From: Mangrovibrevibacter kandeliae
GTDB taxonomy: Bacteria > Pseudomonadota > Alphaproteobacteria > Rhizobiales > Rhizobiaceae
Direction of reading: 5' to 3'
DNA length: 64,000 nucleotides
Assembly: GCF_024519155.1 (NCBI RefSeq)
Contig: NZ_JANIFJ010000001.1
Location: 1,240,001-1,304,000 of the forward strand
Within the stretch, counting starts at the first letter, position 1. Each line of letters begins with the position of its first letter. The translations under genes and the position numbers were made by a program. The notes beneath the pieces are model-generated. The model was not told the origin of the DNA, ran no database searches, and saw only the letters and a program-made list of their open reading frames with translations. Below, in pieces: positions 33,471 through 46,531 of this stretch.

Positions 33471-34841
33471 ATGCAGGTTACGGAGACCAAGTCCGAGGGT
33501 CTGAAGCGCGAAATCGAGGTCGTGATTCCGGCCGCCGATCTCGCGGCACGGCTTCAGGAGCGTCTGGTTCAGGCCAAGGACCAGGTGCGGCTGAAGGGTT
33601 TCCGGCCGGGCAAGGTGCCGATGGCGCATCTGAAGAAGATGTATGGCCGCTCGATGATGGCCGAAATCGTCAATGACATCGTCAACCAGACGCCGCGCTC
33701 GGTGATCGCCGAGCGCAACGAGCGCTCGGCGATGCAGCCCGAAATCGCGATGACCGAGGACGAGGCGGAGGCCGAGAAGGTCCTCAGCGGCGAGACCGAC
33801 TTCAAGTTCACCGTGTCCTACGAGACGTTGCCCGCCTTCGAGGTCAAGGAGACCTCGGGCATCAAGATCGAGCGTCCGATCGTCGAGATCGAGGATGGCG
33901 AGGTCGATGAGCAGGTGACCCGCATCGCCGAGAGCACGCGCAGCTTCGAACCGAAGGACGGCGCCGCCGAAAGCGGCGACCGGGTGACGATCGACTTCGT
34001 CGGCAAGATCGACGGCGAGGCCTTCGACGGCGGTTCGGCGACGGATTCCAATCTGGTGCTCGGCTCCAACAGCTTCATCCCGGGCTTCGAGGATCAGCTG
34101 ATCGGCGCCTCGGCCGGTGATGAGCGGACCGTCACCGTCAGCTTTCCGGACGATTACGGCGCGCCGCATCTGGCCGGCAAGGAGGCCGTGTTCGACGTGA
34201 CGGTGAAGGCCGTCGCCAAGCCGAACGAGCTGACGATCGACGACGAGCTCGCCAAGCAGCTCGGCCTCGAGTCGGTCGACCGGCTGCGCACCGTCGTGCG
34301 CGAGCAGATCGAGAGCCAGTACGGCCAGGCCACCCGCCAGAAGGTCAAGCGCCAGCTGCTCGACGCCCTCGACAAGGACTACGACTTCACCCTGCCGGAG
34401 AAGCTCGTCGAGACGGAGTTCCAGAACATCTGGACTCAGGTGACCCGCGAGCTCGAGCAGGCCGGCAAGAGCTTCGAGGACGAGGACACGACCGAGGAGA
34501 AGGCGCGGGCCGAGTATCGCCGCCTCGCCGAGCGTCGGGTCCGGCTGGGCCTCGTGCTGTCCGAGATCGGCGAGAAGAACAGCGTGACGATCACCGACGA
34601 GGAGATGCAGCGCGCGCTCTTCGAGCAGGTCCGCCGCTATCCCGGCCAGGAGCAGCAGATCTACGACTACTTCCGCCAGAACCCGGACGCGCTCGCCGGG
34701 CTGCGCGCCCCGATCTACGAGGACAAGGTCGTGGACTTCATCCTCGGCCAGGCCGACGTGACCGACAAGGTCGTCACGAAGGAGGAGCTGATGGCCGAGG
34801 ACGAGGCCGATGCGGAGACGCTGGCCGCCAGCGCGGCCTGA
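33471..34841 (+). CDS. tig: Trigger factor
   Basis: A 456-aa ribosome-bound chaperone and peptidyl-prolyl isomerase. The N-terminal ribosome-binding domain contains [19 protein letters not shown] (signature GFRxGKxP), the FKBP-type domain starts about residue 160 ([21 protein letters not shown]), and a helical C-terminal chaperone domain follows to an acidic tail. ATG 33471 has GGTAGGA upstream and gives the family N-terminus MQVTET; the frame is open upstream through the tRNA. tig, clpP, clpX and lon together form a quality-control cluster. Confidence 0.95.
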   Translation: MQVTETKSEGLKREIEVVIPAADLAARLQERLVQAKDQVRLKGFRPGKVPMAHLKKMYGRSMMAEIVNDIVNQTPRSVIAERNERSAMQPEIAMTEDEAEAEKVLSGETDFKFTVSYETLPAFEVKETSGIKIERPIVEIEDGEVDEQVTRIAESTRSFEPKDGAAESGDRVTIDFVGKIDGEAFDGGSATDSNLVLGSNSFIPGFEDQLIGASAGDERTVTVSFPDDYGAPHLAGKEAVFDVTVKAVAKPNELTIDDELAKQLGLESVDRLRTVVREQIESQYGQATRQKVKRQLLDALDKDYDFTLPEKLVETEFQNIWTQVTRELEQAGKSFEDEDTTEEKARAEYRRLAERRVRLGLVLSEIGEKNSVTITDEEMQRALFEQVRRYPGQEQQIYDYFRQNPDALAGLRAPIYEDKVVDFILGQADVTDKVVTKEELMAEDEADAETLAASAA

Positions 34842-34866
34842 TCGCGCGCGACCCGTGACAACAGAG

Positions 34867-34894
34867 GGCCGGCTTCGCGCCGGCCTTCGCTTTT
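34867..34894 (+). terminator. Terminator after tig
   Basis: A 7-bp perfect GC stem (ggccggc 34867-34873 / gccggcc 34879-34885), loop TTCGC, followed by TTCGCTTTT. Confidence 0.75.
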
Positions 34895-35050
34895 CTGGCG
34901 CCGGGCATGCCGTCCCGGCGAGGCCACATTGTCGCCCCATCGCGCGGTGACACCGCCCGCGGCGAGGCCGGCTGGATCCGGGTCCGCCGCGGCCATCGCC
35001 GGCCGGCGGCGCCTCGTTTTCCAGACAACCGAAGTACGGACCACATCGTC

Positions 35051-37438
35051 ATGAGACAGGTCACGACGGGCGCCATTCTGGCTCTTCTGTGTCTCCTTCT
35101 GTTCAATGCGCCGGCGCTTGCCCAGGTGCCCGGCCTTCCTTCCTTGCCTGCCGCATCCGACGGCACGAAGGAGACCGACACCGCGGCAGGCAAGGAGCCC
35201 TCGCTCGACGATCTGATCGGGATTCTCGAGAACGACGACAGCCGCGCCAAGCTGATCGAATCGCTGAAGGCGGCCGCCTACAAGGCACCCGCCGCGGACG
35301 CGCCCGGCACGCCTGCGCCGGCGCAGGCGACACCCAACCACAACCTCATGCAGACCGTGCCGGGTCAGCTCGCCGGCTACTCCCGCGCGGTGGTCGGGTG
35401 GCTCCTGATGACCTGGCAGCAGGTCGAGCGCACCTTCACCGAATCGGTCGACACGCTCGCCGGCGCCGGGCGGATCAACCTGCCGCGCATCCTGGAGGCG
35501 ATCCTGCCGGTCGTGCTGGTCGCGATCGTCGTCTTCGTCGTGCTCGGCTCCACCCGCTACGCCAAGACCCGCATCTACGATCGGCTGGCGCATCGCGCGG
35601 TGACGAGCGGTCCGTTCCGCAAGCTCTTTCTCCTCGTCGTCTCCGGCCTCGTCGACGCGCTGTCGATCGTCCTCGGCTGGGCGGGCGGCTACGTCGTGGC
35701 GGCCGTCGTCAACAGCGGCCGGCCATCGCTGACGCAGGCGCTGTTCCTCAACGCGTTCCTCGCCATCGAACTCGTCAAGGTGGCGCTCGCCGCCTTCGTC
35801 TCGCCGCGCTATCCGCAGCTGCGGCTGACGCCCTTCAGCGACCGGCAGGCAAGCTACTGGTACTTCTGGCTGTCGCGGCTGATCTCCGTCCTCGGCTACA
35901 CCTTCCTCTTCCTTGCGCCGGTGGTGCAGGACAATTCCAGCGCGGCTGCGGCCGGCGCGGTCAAATTCCTGGTCGCGCTCCTGTCGCTCGCGACGATCCT
36001 GGCGCTGATCCTGAAGAACCGCCGGCGCGTGGAGGAGCGGCTCGGCCGACGCTACGTCGCGGGCAGCCGGACCTTCTCCACACGCTTCAACTATCTGCTC
36101 GGCAAGGTCTGGTGGCTGCTGGCCGCCGTCTACGTCCTGGCGCTGTTCTCGGCCTGGCTCACCAGCCCGACGACGACGCTGCCCTTCCTGCTCGCGGCGA
36201 GCGGCAAGTCGGTGCTGGCCATGGCGGTCGGCGGGCTCGTCGTCACGATCCTGTCGCGGCTGATCGTGCGCGGCGTGCCCGTGCCGGACACGGTGAAGGA
36301 GCGGCTGCCGCTGCTCGAGCGCCGGGTGAACTCCTTCATCCCCAATGCGCTGACGGTGATCCGCGTGCTCGTGGTCGTGGCCGTGCTCGCGGTGATCCTC
36401 GACGCCTGGGAACTGCTCAACCTCAGGAGCTGGATGGCCGCGCAGGCCGGTCAGCGGATCGTGGGCGGCATCGTCGGCGCCGGCACTGTCGCCATCCTCG
36501 GCTTCGCCGTCTTCCTGATGGTGTCGTCGTGGGTGGAGTACCGGCTGAACCCGAACTTCGGCACGGTGCCGACGGCGCGCGAGCGCACGCTCCTGTCGCT
36601 CTTCCGCAACGCCTTCACCATCACGCTCGCGGTCATCGTCGTGATGCTGGTCCTGTCGCAGCTCGGCATCGACATCGGCCCGCTGCTCGCCGGTGCGGGC
36701 GTCGTCGGCCTCGCCGTCGGCTTCGGCGCGCAGAAGCTGGTTCAGGACATCATCACCGGCGCCTTCATCCAGCTCGAGAACGCCATGAACGAGGGCGACG
36801 TGGTGACGGTGGCAAGCATCTCGGGCGTCGTCGAGCGCCTGACGATCCGCTCCGTCGGCTTGCGCGCGCTCGACGGCACGTACCACCTGATCCCGTTCTC
36901 GTCTGTCGATTCGGTGTCGAACATGACGAAGGACTTCTCGCAGTTCGTCGCCGATCTCGGCGTCGCCTATCGCGAGAACACCGACGATGCCAAGCAGGTG
37001 ATGCGCGATGCCTTCGACCTCCTGCAGAGCGGCGAGCACGGGCCGGAGATCATCGGGGACTTCGAGATGTTCGGCGTCAACGAGCTTGGTGATTCCGCGG
37101 TCACGGTGCGCGGCCGGATCAAGACGCTGCCGGGCAAGCAGTGGGGCATCGGGCGCGCCTACAACGAGATCGTCAAGAAGCTCTGCGACGAGCGCGGCAT
37201 CGAGATCCCGTTCCCGCACATGACGGTGTGGTTCGGCGAGAACAAGGGTGGCGGCGCGCCGCCGCTGCACGTCGATGCGCGGGCGCGCACCGAAAGCGTG
37301 GCGCCGCGGCTGGAGGCGCGGCCGGAGACGCCCGCGCCGGCGCACGTCGTCGACCGATCGCGTCACGGCTCGGTCAACTCGGACGGCAGCCCGATCCCGC
37401 CCGACAACGACGGCGAGGACGGCGACGGCCGCGGCTGA
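35051..37438 (+). CDS. Large MscS-family mechanosensitive channel protein
   Basis: A 795-aa inner-membrane protein with a signal peptide (ending APALAQ), a periplasmic region of ~100 residues, about ten hydrophobic segments, and an MscS core near residues 530-700. The core shows the pore helix AGAGVVGLAVGFGAQKLVQDIITGAFI (Gly/Ala-rich), then VVTVASISGVVERLTIRSVGLR and DGTYHLIPFS. Such large MscS relatives (YbiO/YjeP-like) protect against osmotic downshift. The C-terminal tail is charged and rich in Asp/Pro (PPDNDGEDGDGRG). ATG 35051 gives the signal peptide; upstream in-frame codons do not. Confidence 0.85.
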   Translation: MRQVTTGAILALLCLLLFNAPALAQVPGLPSLPAASDGTKETDTAAGKEPSLDDLIGILENDDSRAKLIESLKAAAYKAPAADAPGTPAPAQATPNHNLMQTVPGQLAGYSRAVVGWLLMTWQQVERTFTESVDTLAGAGRINLPRILEAILPVVLVAIVVFVVLGSTRYAKTRIYDRLAHRAVTSGPFRKLFLLVVSGLVDALSIVLGWAGGYVVAAVVNSGRPSLTQALFLNAFLAIELVKVALAAFVSPRYPQLRLTPFSDRQASYWYFWLSRLISVLGYTFLFLAPVVQDNSSAAAAGAVKFLVALLSLATILALILKNRRRVEERLGRRYVAGSRTFSTRFNYLLGKVWWLLAAVYVLALFSAWLTSPTTTLPFLLAASGKSVLAMAVGGLVVTILSRLIVRGVPVPDTVKERLPLLERRVNSFIPNALTVIRVLVVVAVLAVILDAWELLNLRSWMAAQAGQRIVGGIVGAGTVAILGFAVFLMVSSWVEYRLNPNFGTVPTARERTLLSLFRNAFTITLAVIVVMLVLSQLGIDIGPLLAGAGVVGLAVGFGAQKLVQDIITGAFIQLENAMNEGDVVTVASISGVVERLTIRSVGLRALDGTYHLIPFSSVDSVSNMTKDFSQFVADLGVAYRENTDDAKQVMRDAFDLLQSGEHGPEIIGDFEMFGVNELGDSAVTVRGRIKTLPGKQWGIGRAYNEIVKKLCDERGIEIPFPHMTVWFGENKGGGAPPLHVDARARTESVAPRLEARPETPAPAHVVDRSRHGSVNSDGSPIPPDNDGEDGDGRG

Positions 37439-37525
37439 GCGCGTGCCGCGCGGCGCCGCGGAGCGGCCGCTTAACCCTGCCGGACGGCCGTAGTCGCACC
37501 GCTTGCACCTTCGACCCGGCCGCGG

Positions 37526-37554
37526 CTTGCACTCCCGCGGGGCGAGGACCTATC
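37526..37554 (+). promoter_or_regulatory. Candidate heat-shock (RpoH-type) promoter of clpP
   Basis: CTTGCA (37526-37531), a 17-base spacer and CCTATC (37549-37554), 77 bases before the clpP ATG. It resembles the alphaproteobacterial RpoH consensus CTTG...CCAT. Fits the protease function; not tested. Confidence 0.45.
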
Positions 37555-37631
37555 TACGGGGTCGAGTTCACTTCCCGAGTCGCAGTGCCGCGTTGCGTGT
37601 GCCGGCGGCGGCCAGACCGAAAGCGAGAGCG

Positions 37632-38264
37632 ATGAAGCATCCCCTTGAGACCGCGATGAACCTCGTCCCGATGGTGGTCGAGCAGACCAATCGCGGCGAG
37701 CGCGCCTACGACATCTTCTCGCGCCTGCTGAAGGAGCGGGTGATCTTCATCACCGGCCCGATCGAGGACGGCATGGCGACGCTGGTCTGCGCGCAGCTCC
37801 TGTTCCTGGAGGCCGAGAACCCGAAGAAGGAAATCGCCCTCTACATCAACTCGCCGGGCGGCGTGGTGACATCGGGCATGGCGATCTACGACACCATGCA
37901 GTTCATCAAGCCGGCGGTGTCGACGCTCTGCATCGGACAGGCCGCCTCGATGGGCTCGCTGCTGCTGTGCGCCGGCCACAAGGACATGCGCTTTGCGACC
38001 CCGAACGCCCGCATCATGGTGCATCAGCCTTCGGGCGGCTTCTCGGGCCAGGCTTCGGACATCGAGCGTCACGCGCAGGACATCATCAAGCTGAAGCGGC
38101 GGCTGAACGAGGTCTACGTCCAGCACACGGGCCAAGACTACGAAACCATCGAGCGCACGCTCGACCGCGACCACTTCATGACCTCGGACGAGGCCAAGGA
38201 ATTCGGCCTCATCGACAAGGTCTACTCGTCGCGCGAGGCCCTGGAGACCGCACTGGAAAGCTGA
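37632..38264 (+). CDS. clpP: ATP-dependent Clp protease proteolytic subunit
   Basis: A 210-aa serine protease that forms the double-heptamer proteolytic chamber for ClpX and ClpA. The catalytic residues are visible as S106 (IGQAASMGS), H131 (MVHQPSGG) and D180 (LDRDHFM). YINSPGGVV and AIYDTMQFI are family motifs. ATG 37632 is chosen, with the propeptide [18 protein letters not shown]. It has normal length. A candidate heat-shock promoter lies upstream; clpX follows 218 bases later on the same strand. Confidence 0.96.
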   Translation: MKHPLETAMNLVPMVVEQTNRGERAYDIFSRLLKERVIFITGPIEDGMATLVCAQLLFLEAENPKKEIALYINSPGGVVTSGMAIYDTMQFIKPAVSTLCIGQAASMGSLLLCAGHKDMRFATPNARIMVHQPSGGFSGQASDIERHAQDIIKLKRRLNEVYVQHTGQDYETIERTLDRDHFMTSDEAKEFGLIDKVYSSREALETALES

Positions 38265-38482
38265 GATCGCATCCCGTCGACCGAGGCGGCCAAGAGGATT
38301 GCAGTGGGCGGCTTAAGCGTCGCGAAAGATTGCGGTCCTAGCCTCGTTCTCTGCAAAACAGTCACAATCGGGCGCTTCGATGGTGGGTCATTGCGGTTGC
38401 TTTGGACGATGCGTGGCATAACATAGCGACGAGGGCAGGGGGATCGGCAGATCCTCCAGAACCCGACCGGAAGGAAGAACGA

Positions 38483-39751
<1,269 letters not shown>

Positions 39752-39784
39752 CGCTGCCGTTTCGCCTGCGAAGCCCGTCATCAT

Positions 39785-39819
39785 GACCCGCTCCGGCTGA
39801 CCGCCGGGGCGGGTCTTTT
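39785..39819 (+). terminator. Terminator after clpX
   Basis: A two-part stem: gacccgc (39785-39791) and ccggc (39793-39797) pair with gccgg (39803-39807) and gcgggtc (39809-39815), followed by TTTT. Confidence 0.75.
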
Positions 39820-39887
39820 GCGCTTCGCAACCGCCCGAACAATCAGCGGAACTGCTTATAAAATAACGGTTTCTCGCTTCGCGTCAG

Positions 39888-39917
39888 CTTGAATAAGCAC
39901 GCGATCAGGCACACATT
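39888..39917 (+). promoter_or_regulatory. Candidate heat-shock promoter of lon
   Basis: CTTGAA (39888-39893) with CACATT at 39912-39917 (18-base spacer), 90 bases before the lon ATG. It resembles RpoH-type promoters; the -10 is only partly matched. An AT-rich stretch around 39853-39866 could hold a second promoter. Confidence 0.4.
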
Positions 39918-40006
39918 GGACGGATCAGACGGCGCGCCGCCGGGTGCTTCGAAAAGGCCCGGCGTGTGTGGCCGATGCGGCCCGGTCCGCGGAAAGGAAG
40001 AACACC

Positions 40007-42427
<2,421 letters not shown>

Positions 42428-42452
42428 GCGAAACGGCAAAGAGAAGCGTAGA

Positions 42453-42480
42453 ATGCCGCCCTTCGGGGCGGCATTTTTTT
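42453..42480 (+). terminator. Strong Rho-independent terminator of lon
   Basis: A perfect 9-bp stem (atgccgccc 42453-42461 / gggcggcat 42466-42474) with TTCG loop, followed directly by seven T. Confidence 0.9.
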
Positions 42481-42594
42481 CATGAACGGCCTGCAAATCA
42501 GGGGACCGGGGCCTTTCTACGCTTGAATGATGATGCGGAGTCGCCCATCGTTAACGCAGTCCACGCGACTTCCGAGTCTTTCAGGGGAACGTCA

Positions 42595-42873
42595 ATGAAC
42601 AAGAACGAGCTGATCTCCGCCGTCGCCGAAAAGGCCGACCTCTCCAAGCAGCAGGCCAATGGCGCCGTCGATGCGGTGTTCGAGGTGCTGAGCGAGGCCA
42701 TGGCGAAGGGTGACGACGTCCGGCTCGTCGGCTTCGGCACCTTCGCCGTCAGCCATCGCGCGGCGTCCAAGGGGCGCAACCCGTCCACCGGCGCCGAGGT
42801 CGACATTCCGGCCCGCAACGTGCCGAAGTTCACGCCCGGCAAGGGCCTGAAGGACGCGGTCAACACGAAGTAA
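42595..42873 (+). CDS. hupB: Nucleoid-associated protein HU
   Basis: A 92-aa histone-like DNA-binding protein that bends and compacts DNA as a dimer. [47 protein letters not shown] and the arm/tail [18 protein letters not shown] are the classical HU/IHF family features, with the beta-arm IPARNVP. ATG 42595 has AGGGGAA upstream. hup following lon is a widely conserved arrangement; a strong terminator separates the two, so hupB has its own promoter. Confidence 0.95.
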   Translation: MNKNELISAVAEKADLSKQQANGAVDAVFEVLSEAMAKGDDVRLVGFGTFAVSHRAASKGRNPSTGAEVDIPARNVPKFTPGKGLKDAVNTK

Positions 42874-42889
42874 GATCGCCTGCGGTACA

Positions 42890-42919
42890 GCCGGCGCGCA
42901 ACACGCCGGCCGCTTTCCT
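42890..42919 (+). terminator. Probable terminator after hupB
   Basis: A perfect 7-bp stem (gccggcg 42890-42896 / cgccggc 42904-42910) followed by CGCTTTCCTC; weak T-run. Confidence 0.55.
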
Positions 42920-42971
42920 CTGGCGTGCTCCCGCGGGGAGCCGCTGGCGCCGCCGCTGCGGCGGCGCCGTA

Positions 42972-43289
42972 TCAGCTCTGCTGGCTCTTCAGGCTGCTGT
43001 CCTTGCCCGACGCGTTGGTCTTTGGCGCGGTCAGGCCGCTGACATTGTCGTCGCCCTCCATCGCCGCCTCCGGCGCGAAGTTGCGGCGGTTGCCGGCGTG
43101 GTCGTGATACTGCTCGCTTTGCACCGCCTTGCCATCCAGCCCGCGCTCGTCGCTGTGCAGGGCCTTGTCGCGGTTGCTCAGCACCTGGTTTTCGCCGAGC
43201 AGGCCTTCCGGCAGTTCCGCCATCGCGCCGCTGCCGTCGCCCTTGCCGCGGCTGTCGTGGCTGAGGTGATGCTTGGTGGCGTTCGCCAT
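42972..43289 (-). CDS. Small hydrophilic hypothetical protein
   Basis: A 105-aa protein with very polar, disorder-like composition (many Asp, Gly, Asn, His, Lys and Ser; no hydrophobic core), starting MANATKHHLSHDSRGKGDGS. A good ribosome binding site (GGAAGGGAG) stands before ATG 43289, and translation is credible. I recognise no family; such hydrophilic small proteins are often stress-linked, but nothing here proves it. It converges with hupB and is followed on the right by tRNA-Val in opposite orientation. The coding status is likely but not certain. Confidence 0.55.
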   Translation of the reverse strand: MANATKHHLSHDSRGKGDGSGAMAELPEGLLGENQVLSNRDKALHSDERGLDGKAVQSEQYHDHAGNRRNFAPEAAMEGDDNVSGLTAPKTNASGKDSSLKSQQS

Positions 43290-43471
43290 CGCTGGTCTCC
43301 CTTCCTCAAATCCGGCTCGAAGCCGTTGGCAGGGAGGGTAGGAGCTTCGGGCCGAGCGGCAAGCCAAGTCGTTGATCGCAAACGACAGGGGGTCGATGCG
43401 CCGCAGCCCGGCCCGATCTGAGGCGACGGGCTCGTGTCTTGTCTGGGCGGGCGCTCTCCACGCCCGGCTTC

Positions 43472-43500
43472 TTGCGCTTTTCAGGCCGAGGCTCTATGCG
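43472..43500 (+). promoter_or_regulatory. Candidate promoter of tRNA-Val
   Basis: TTGCGC (43472-43477), 17-base spacer, TATGCG (43495-43500), ending 15 bases before the tRNA. Confidence 0.45.
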
Positions 43501-43515
43501 ACGGGGATCCCTGAG

Positions 43516-43591
43516 GGGCGGTTAGCTCAGTTGGTAGAGCGCCTCGCTTACACCGAGGATGTCGGGAGTTCGAGCCTCTCACCGCCCACCA
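43516..43591 (+). tRNA. tRNA-Val (anticodon UAC)
   Basis: A 76-base gene with acceptor GGGCGGT/ACCGCCC, discriminator A and encoded CCA. D-arm GCTC-AGTTGGTA-GAGC, anticodon arm CCTCG-CTTACAC-CGAGG with anticodon TAC, and T-loop TTCGAGC are complete. Confidence 0.96.
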
Positions 43592-43612
43592 GTACCCGCC
43601 GATTTGGCCAGC

Positions 43613-45199
43613 TCAATATGCCACCGCACCGCCGTCTGCGCGCGGGTCGCTGGCGCCTTCGAGGACGCCCGAGGGGTGGCGCACCAGCGCGCCCGCATGC
43701 CCGGCCGCGTCCGAGAAGGGCGCGATGATCTCCACCTCGTGCCCGGCCGCGCGCAGCGCCTCGATCAGCGGCGGCGGAAAGCGATCCTCGAGCTTCAGCG
43801 TCGTCGTCGCCTCGCCCCAGGTGCGCCCGAGCAGCCAGCGCGGCGCCGTGACGGCCATCTGCAGACCCTCGCCGTACAGGGCATAGCGGCTGAACACGGC
43901 GGCCTGCGTCTGCGGTTGGCCTTCGCCGCCCATCGTGCCGTAGGCCATCACCCGGCCGTCCTTGAGATGGGCGAGGGCCGGGTTCAGCGTGTGGAACGGC
44001 CGGCGGTATGGCCCGAGCTCGTTCGGCCCCGGCTGGAGCGAGAAGCCGGCGCCGCGGTTCTGGAAGGTCACGCCGGTCTGAGGGCAGGTGAGCCCCGAGC
44101 CGAACTCCCAGAAGACGCTCTGGATGAAGGACACGACGGTGCCCTCGCGGTCGGCCGCGCCCATCCAGATCGTGTCGCCGGGCTTCGCGACATGCGGCCA
44201 GGGCAGGGCCGTGCGCGGGTCGATCCGGCCCGCAAGAGCGTCCAGCCGGTCCGGGGCCAGCCATGCCGTTGCCGGCGGGTCCATGCGGTCGGGATCGCCG
44301 AGGCCGGCATTCCTCAGGATGAACGCCTGCTTGGTCGCCTCGATCAGCCCGTGCAGGTGATCGAAGCCCTCGGGCTTCGCGACCTTCAGGCGGTCGAAGA
44401 GCGCGAGGATCATCAGGGCGGAGACGCCCTGCGTCGGCGGCGGCAGGTTGTAGAGCGTGCCGGCCGACAGCTCGACCGACAGCGGCTCGACGATCTCGGC
44501 CTCGAAGCGCTCGAAGTCGGCGCTGCGCAACGGCGAGCCGGCGGCTTCGAGAAAGGCGCCGTGCGCCGCGGCGATGGCGCCGCGATAGAAGGCGTCGAGG
44601 CCGTCGCTCGCGAGCGTCTCCAGCGTCCGCGCGAGCGCCGGCTGGCGCAGCACGTCGCCGGCCTGCGGTGGTGCGCCGCGCGGCAGGAAGACCTCGGCGA
44701 AGCCCGGCACGTCCTTCAGCCCGTCGAGCTTGGCGCGGGTCGTGTCGGCCTGGTTGCCGGTGACGACGATGCCGTCGCGGGCATAGCCGACCGCCGCCTG
44801 CAGCAGCGTCGCCAGCGGGAGGCGTCGGGCGTCGGGCACGAGGTCGAGCGCCTTCGCCCAGCCGGAGATCGTCGCCGGCACGGTGAGTGCGGCGAGCGGG
44901 CCGCGGGTCGGCATCGTCTCGGTGTGGCCGCGCTCGGCGTACCAGGCGGGTGTCGCGAGACCGGCGGCGCGGCCGGCGGCGGAGATCGCGACCGGCGCCT
45001 CGCCCGGCCGGTGGATCAGCCAGAAGCCGTCGCCGCCGATGCCGTTCATGTGCGGATAGGTGACGGCGATCGTCGCAGCCGCCGCGACCATCGCCTCGAT
45101 CGCCGTGCCGCCGGCTGCGAGCACGTCACGCCCGGCGAGCGCCGCCGCCAGATGCGGCGCCGTCACGCAGCCGTTGAGACCCTTCGCGCTATGCAGCAT
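43613..45199 (-). CDS. Gamma-glutamyltransferase-family protein (Ntn hydrolase)
   Basis: A 528-aa member of the gamma-glutamyltranspeptidase family, self-cleaving at a Thr that becomes the catalytic nucleophile. The likely site is GDT~342 in KPGDTIWMGAADREGTVVSFI, where the usual motif is TTH. N-terminal GNGIGGDGF-like motif appears as NGIGGDGFWLIHRP and the C-terminal GTMGGEGQPQ is clear. It has no signal peptide, so it may be cytoplasmic. Related enzymes include gamma-glutamyltransferases and oxamate or other amidohydrolases, so substrate is open. It starts 4 bases after dctM stops and is the last gene of the TRAP operon. Confidence 0.82.
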   Translation of the reverse strand: MLHSAKGLNGCVTAPHLAAALAGRDVLAAGGTAIEAMVAAAATIAVTYPHMNGIGGDGFWLIHRPGEAPVAISAAGRAAGLATPAWYAERGHTETMPTRGPLAALTVPATISGWAKALDLVPDARRLPLATLLQAAVGYARDGIVVTGNQADTTRAKLDGLKDVPGFAEVFLPRGAPPQAGDVLRQPALARTLETLASDGLDAFYRGAIAAAHGAFLEAAGSPLRSADFERFEAEIVEPLSVELSAGTLYNLPPPTQGVSALMILALFDRLKVAKPEGFDHLHGLIEATKQAFILRNAGLGDPDRMDPPATAWLAPDRLDALAGRIDPRTALPWPHVAKPGDTIWMGAADREGTVVSFIQSVFWEFGSGLTCPQTGVTFQNRGAGFSLQPGPNELGPYRRPFHTLNPALAHLKDGRVMAYGTMGGEGQPQTQAAVFSRYALYGEGLQMAVTAPRWLLGRTWGEATTTLKLEDRFPPPLIEALRAAGHEVEIIAPFSDAAGHAGALVRHPSGVLEGASDPRADGGAVAY

Positions 45200-45202
45200 C
45201 GC

Positions 45203-46528
45203 TCACCACCCGATCGCTTTCGGCAACCACAGCGCCATACCCGGAAACAGCCAGACCAGGAACAGCCCGAAGAGCTGGACTGCGATGAAGGGCACGACGC
45301 CGCGATAGATGTCGCTGGTCTTCAGCTCCGGCGGCGCCACCCCCTTCAGGAAGAACAGCGCCCAGCCGAAGGGCGGCGTCAGGAACGAGGTCTGCAGGTT
45401 GACGGCCACCAGGATCGACACCCAGGCGAGGTCGACCCCGGACCGGTGCAGCACCGGCAGGAACAGCGGCAGGGCGATGTAGGAGATCTCGATCCATTCG
45501 AGGAAGAAGCCGAGCACGAAGAGCAGCGCCATCAGGAACAGGAGCTGGCCGTCGATGCCGCCCGGCACGTAGGCGAAGGCGTCCTGCACCAGCCGCTCGC
45601 CGCCGAGGCCGCGGAAGGCGAGCGAGAAGACCTGCGCGAAGATCAGGATGAAGAACACCATCGCGCTGGTGACGAAGGCGCCCTTGATCACCTCGCTCAT
45701 GACGCGCGGGGTGAGCCGCCCGGAGAAGAAGGCCAGCAGGATGGAGCCGAAGGCGCCCATGGCGGCGGCTTCCGTCGGCGCAGCGAGGCCGCCGATGATC
45801 GAGCCGAGCACCAGGACGATCAGCGCGAGCGGCGGCAGCACGACGGTCAGCAGCCGCCGGCCGAGCTCGCCGCCGGAGAGCGCCCGCCGCTCCTCGATCG
45901 GGATCGCCGGCATGCGGTCCGGCAGCACGAGGCCGAGGACGATGATGTAGACGACGAAGAGGCCGGAGAGCATCAGGCCCGGGATCAGCGCCGCCGCGAA
46001 CAGCGTGCCGACCGACTGGCCCATGATGTCGGCGAGGAGGATCAGCACGAGGCTCGGCGGGATCAGCTGGCCGAGCGTGCCCGAGGCGCAGATGACGCCC
46101 GCCGCGACGCCCTTGTCGTAGCCGCGCCGGATCAAAGGGTTGAGCGAGATCAGACCGACGGTGACGACGGTCGCCCCGACGACCCCCGATGCTGCGCCCA
46201 TCAGCACGCCGACCAGGATGATGGCGAGCGCCATGCCGCCCCTGAGGCCCCCCATCGCGAGGCCGATGACGTCGAGGAGATCCTCCGCCATCTTCGATCG
46301 TTCGAGCATGATGCCCATGAAGATGAACAGCGGCAGCGCCAGGAAGGTGTAGTTGGTGACGACGCCGAAGACCCGCGCGGGCAGAAGGCCGAAGAGCAGG
46401 CTGCCGAAGCCGGCATAGCCGAAGACGAAGCCGCAGACGGCAAGGCAGATCGGCACCGGCAGGCCGCCGAGCAACAGGAGAAAGAACGCGCCGATCATCG
46501 CCAGCGCGAGGATTTCGTTGACGGGCAT
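45203..46528 (-). CDS. dctM: TRAP transporter large permease (DctM)
   Basis: A 441-aa inner-membrane protein with about twelve helices, the DctM family of tripartite ATP-independent periplasmic transporters. VPICLAVCGFVFG, LPLFIFMGIMLERS, MGAASGVVGATVVTVGLISL and the family signature around ASGTLGQLIPPSLVLI are visible. It couples solute entry to sodium or proton flow together with DctQ and DctP. It is preceded by dctQ (3-base gap) and followed closely by the gamma-glutamyltransferase gene. Confidence 0.93.
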   Translation of the reverse strand: MPVNEILALAMIGAFFLLLLGGLPVPICLAVCGFVFGYAGFGSLLFGLLPARVFGVVTNYTFLALPLFIFMGIMLERSKMAEDLLDVIGLAMGGLRGGMALAIILVGVLMGAASGVVGATVVTVGLISLNPLIRRGYDKGVAAGVICASGTLGQLIPPSLVLILLADIMGQSVGTLFAAALIPGLMLSGLFVVYIIVLGLVLPDRMPAIPIEERRALSGGELGRRLLTVVLPPLALIVLVLGSIIGGLAAPTEAAAMGAFGSILLAFFSGRLTPRVMSEVIKGAFVTSAMVFFILIFAQVFSLAFRGLGGERLVQDAFAYVPGGIDGQLLFLMALLFVLGFFLEWIEISYIALPLFLPVLHRSGVDLAWVSILVAVNLQTSFLTPPFGWALFFLKGVAPPELKTSDIYRGVVPFIAVQLFGLFLVWLFPGMALWLPKAIGW

Positions 46529-46531
46529 GCC

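Noticed and set aside
34715-37366. An 883-codon minus-strand frame opposite the MscS gene
   Set aside because: Antisense to a gene with clear membrane segments; shadow.
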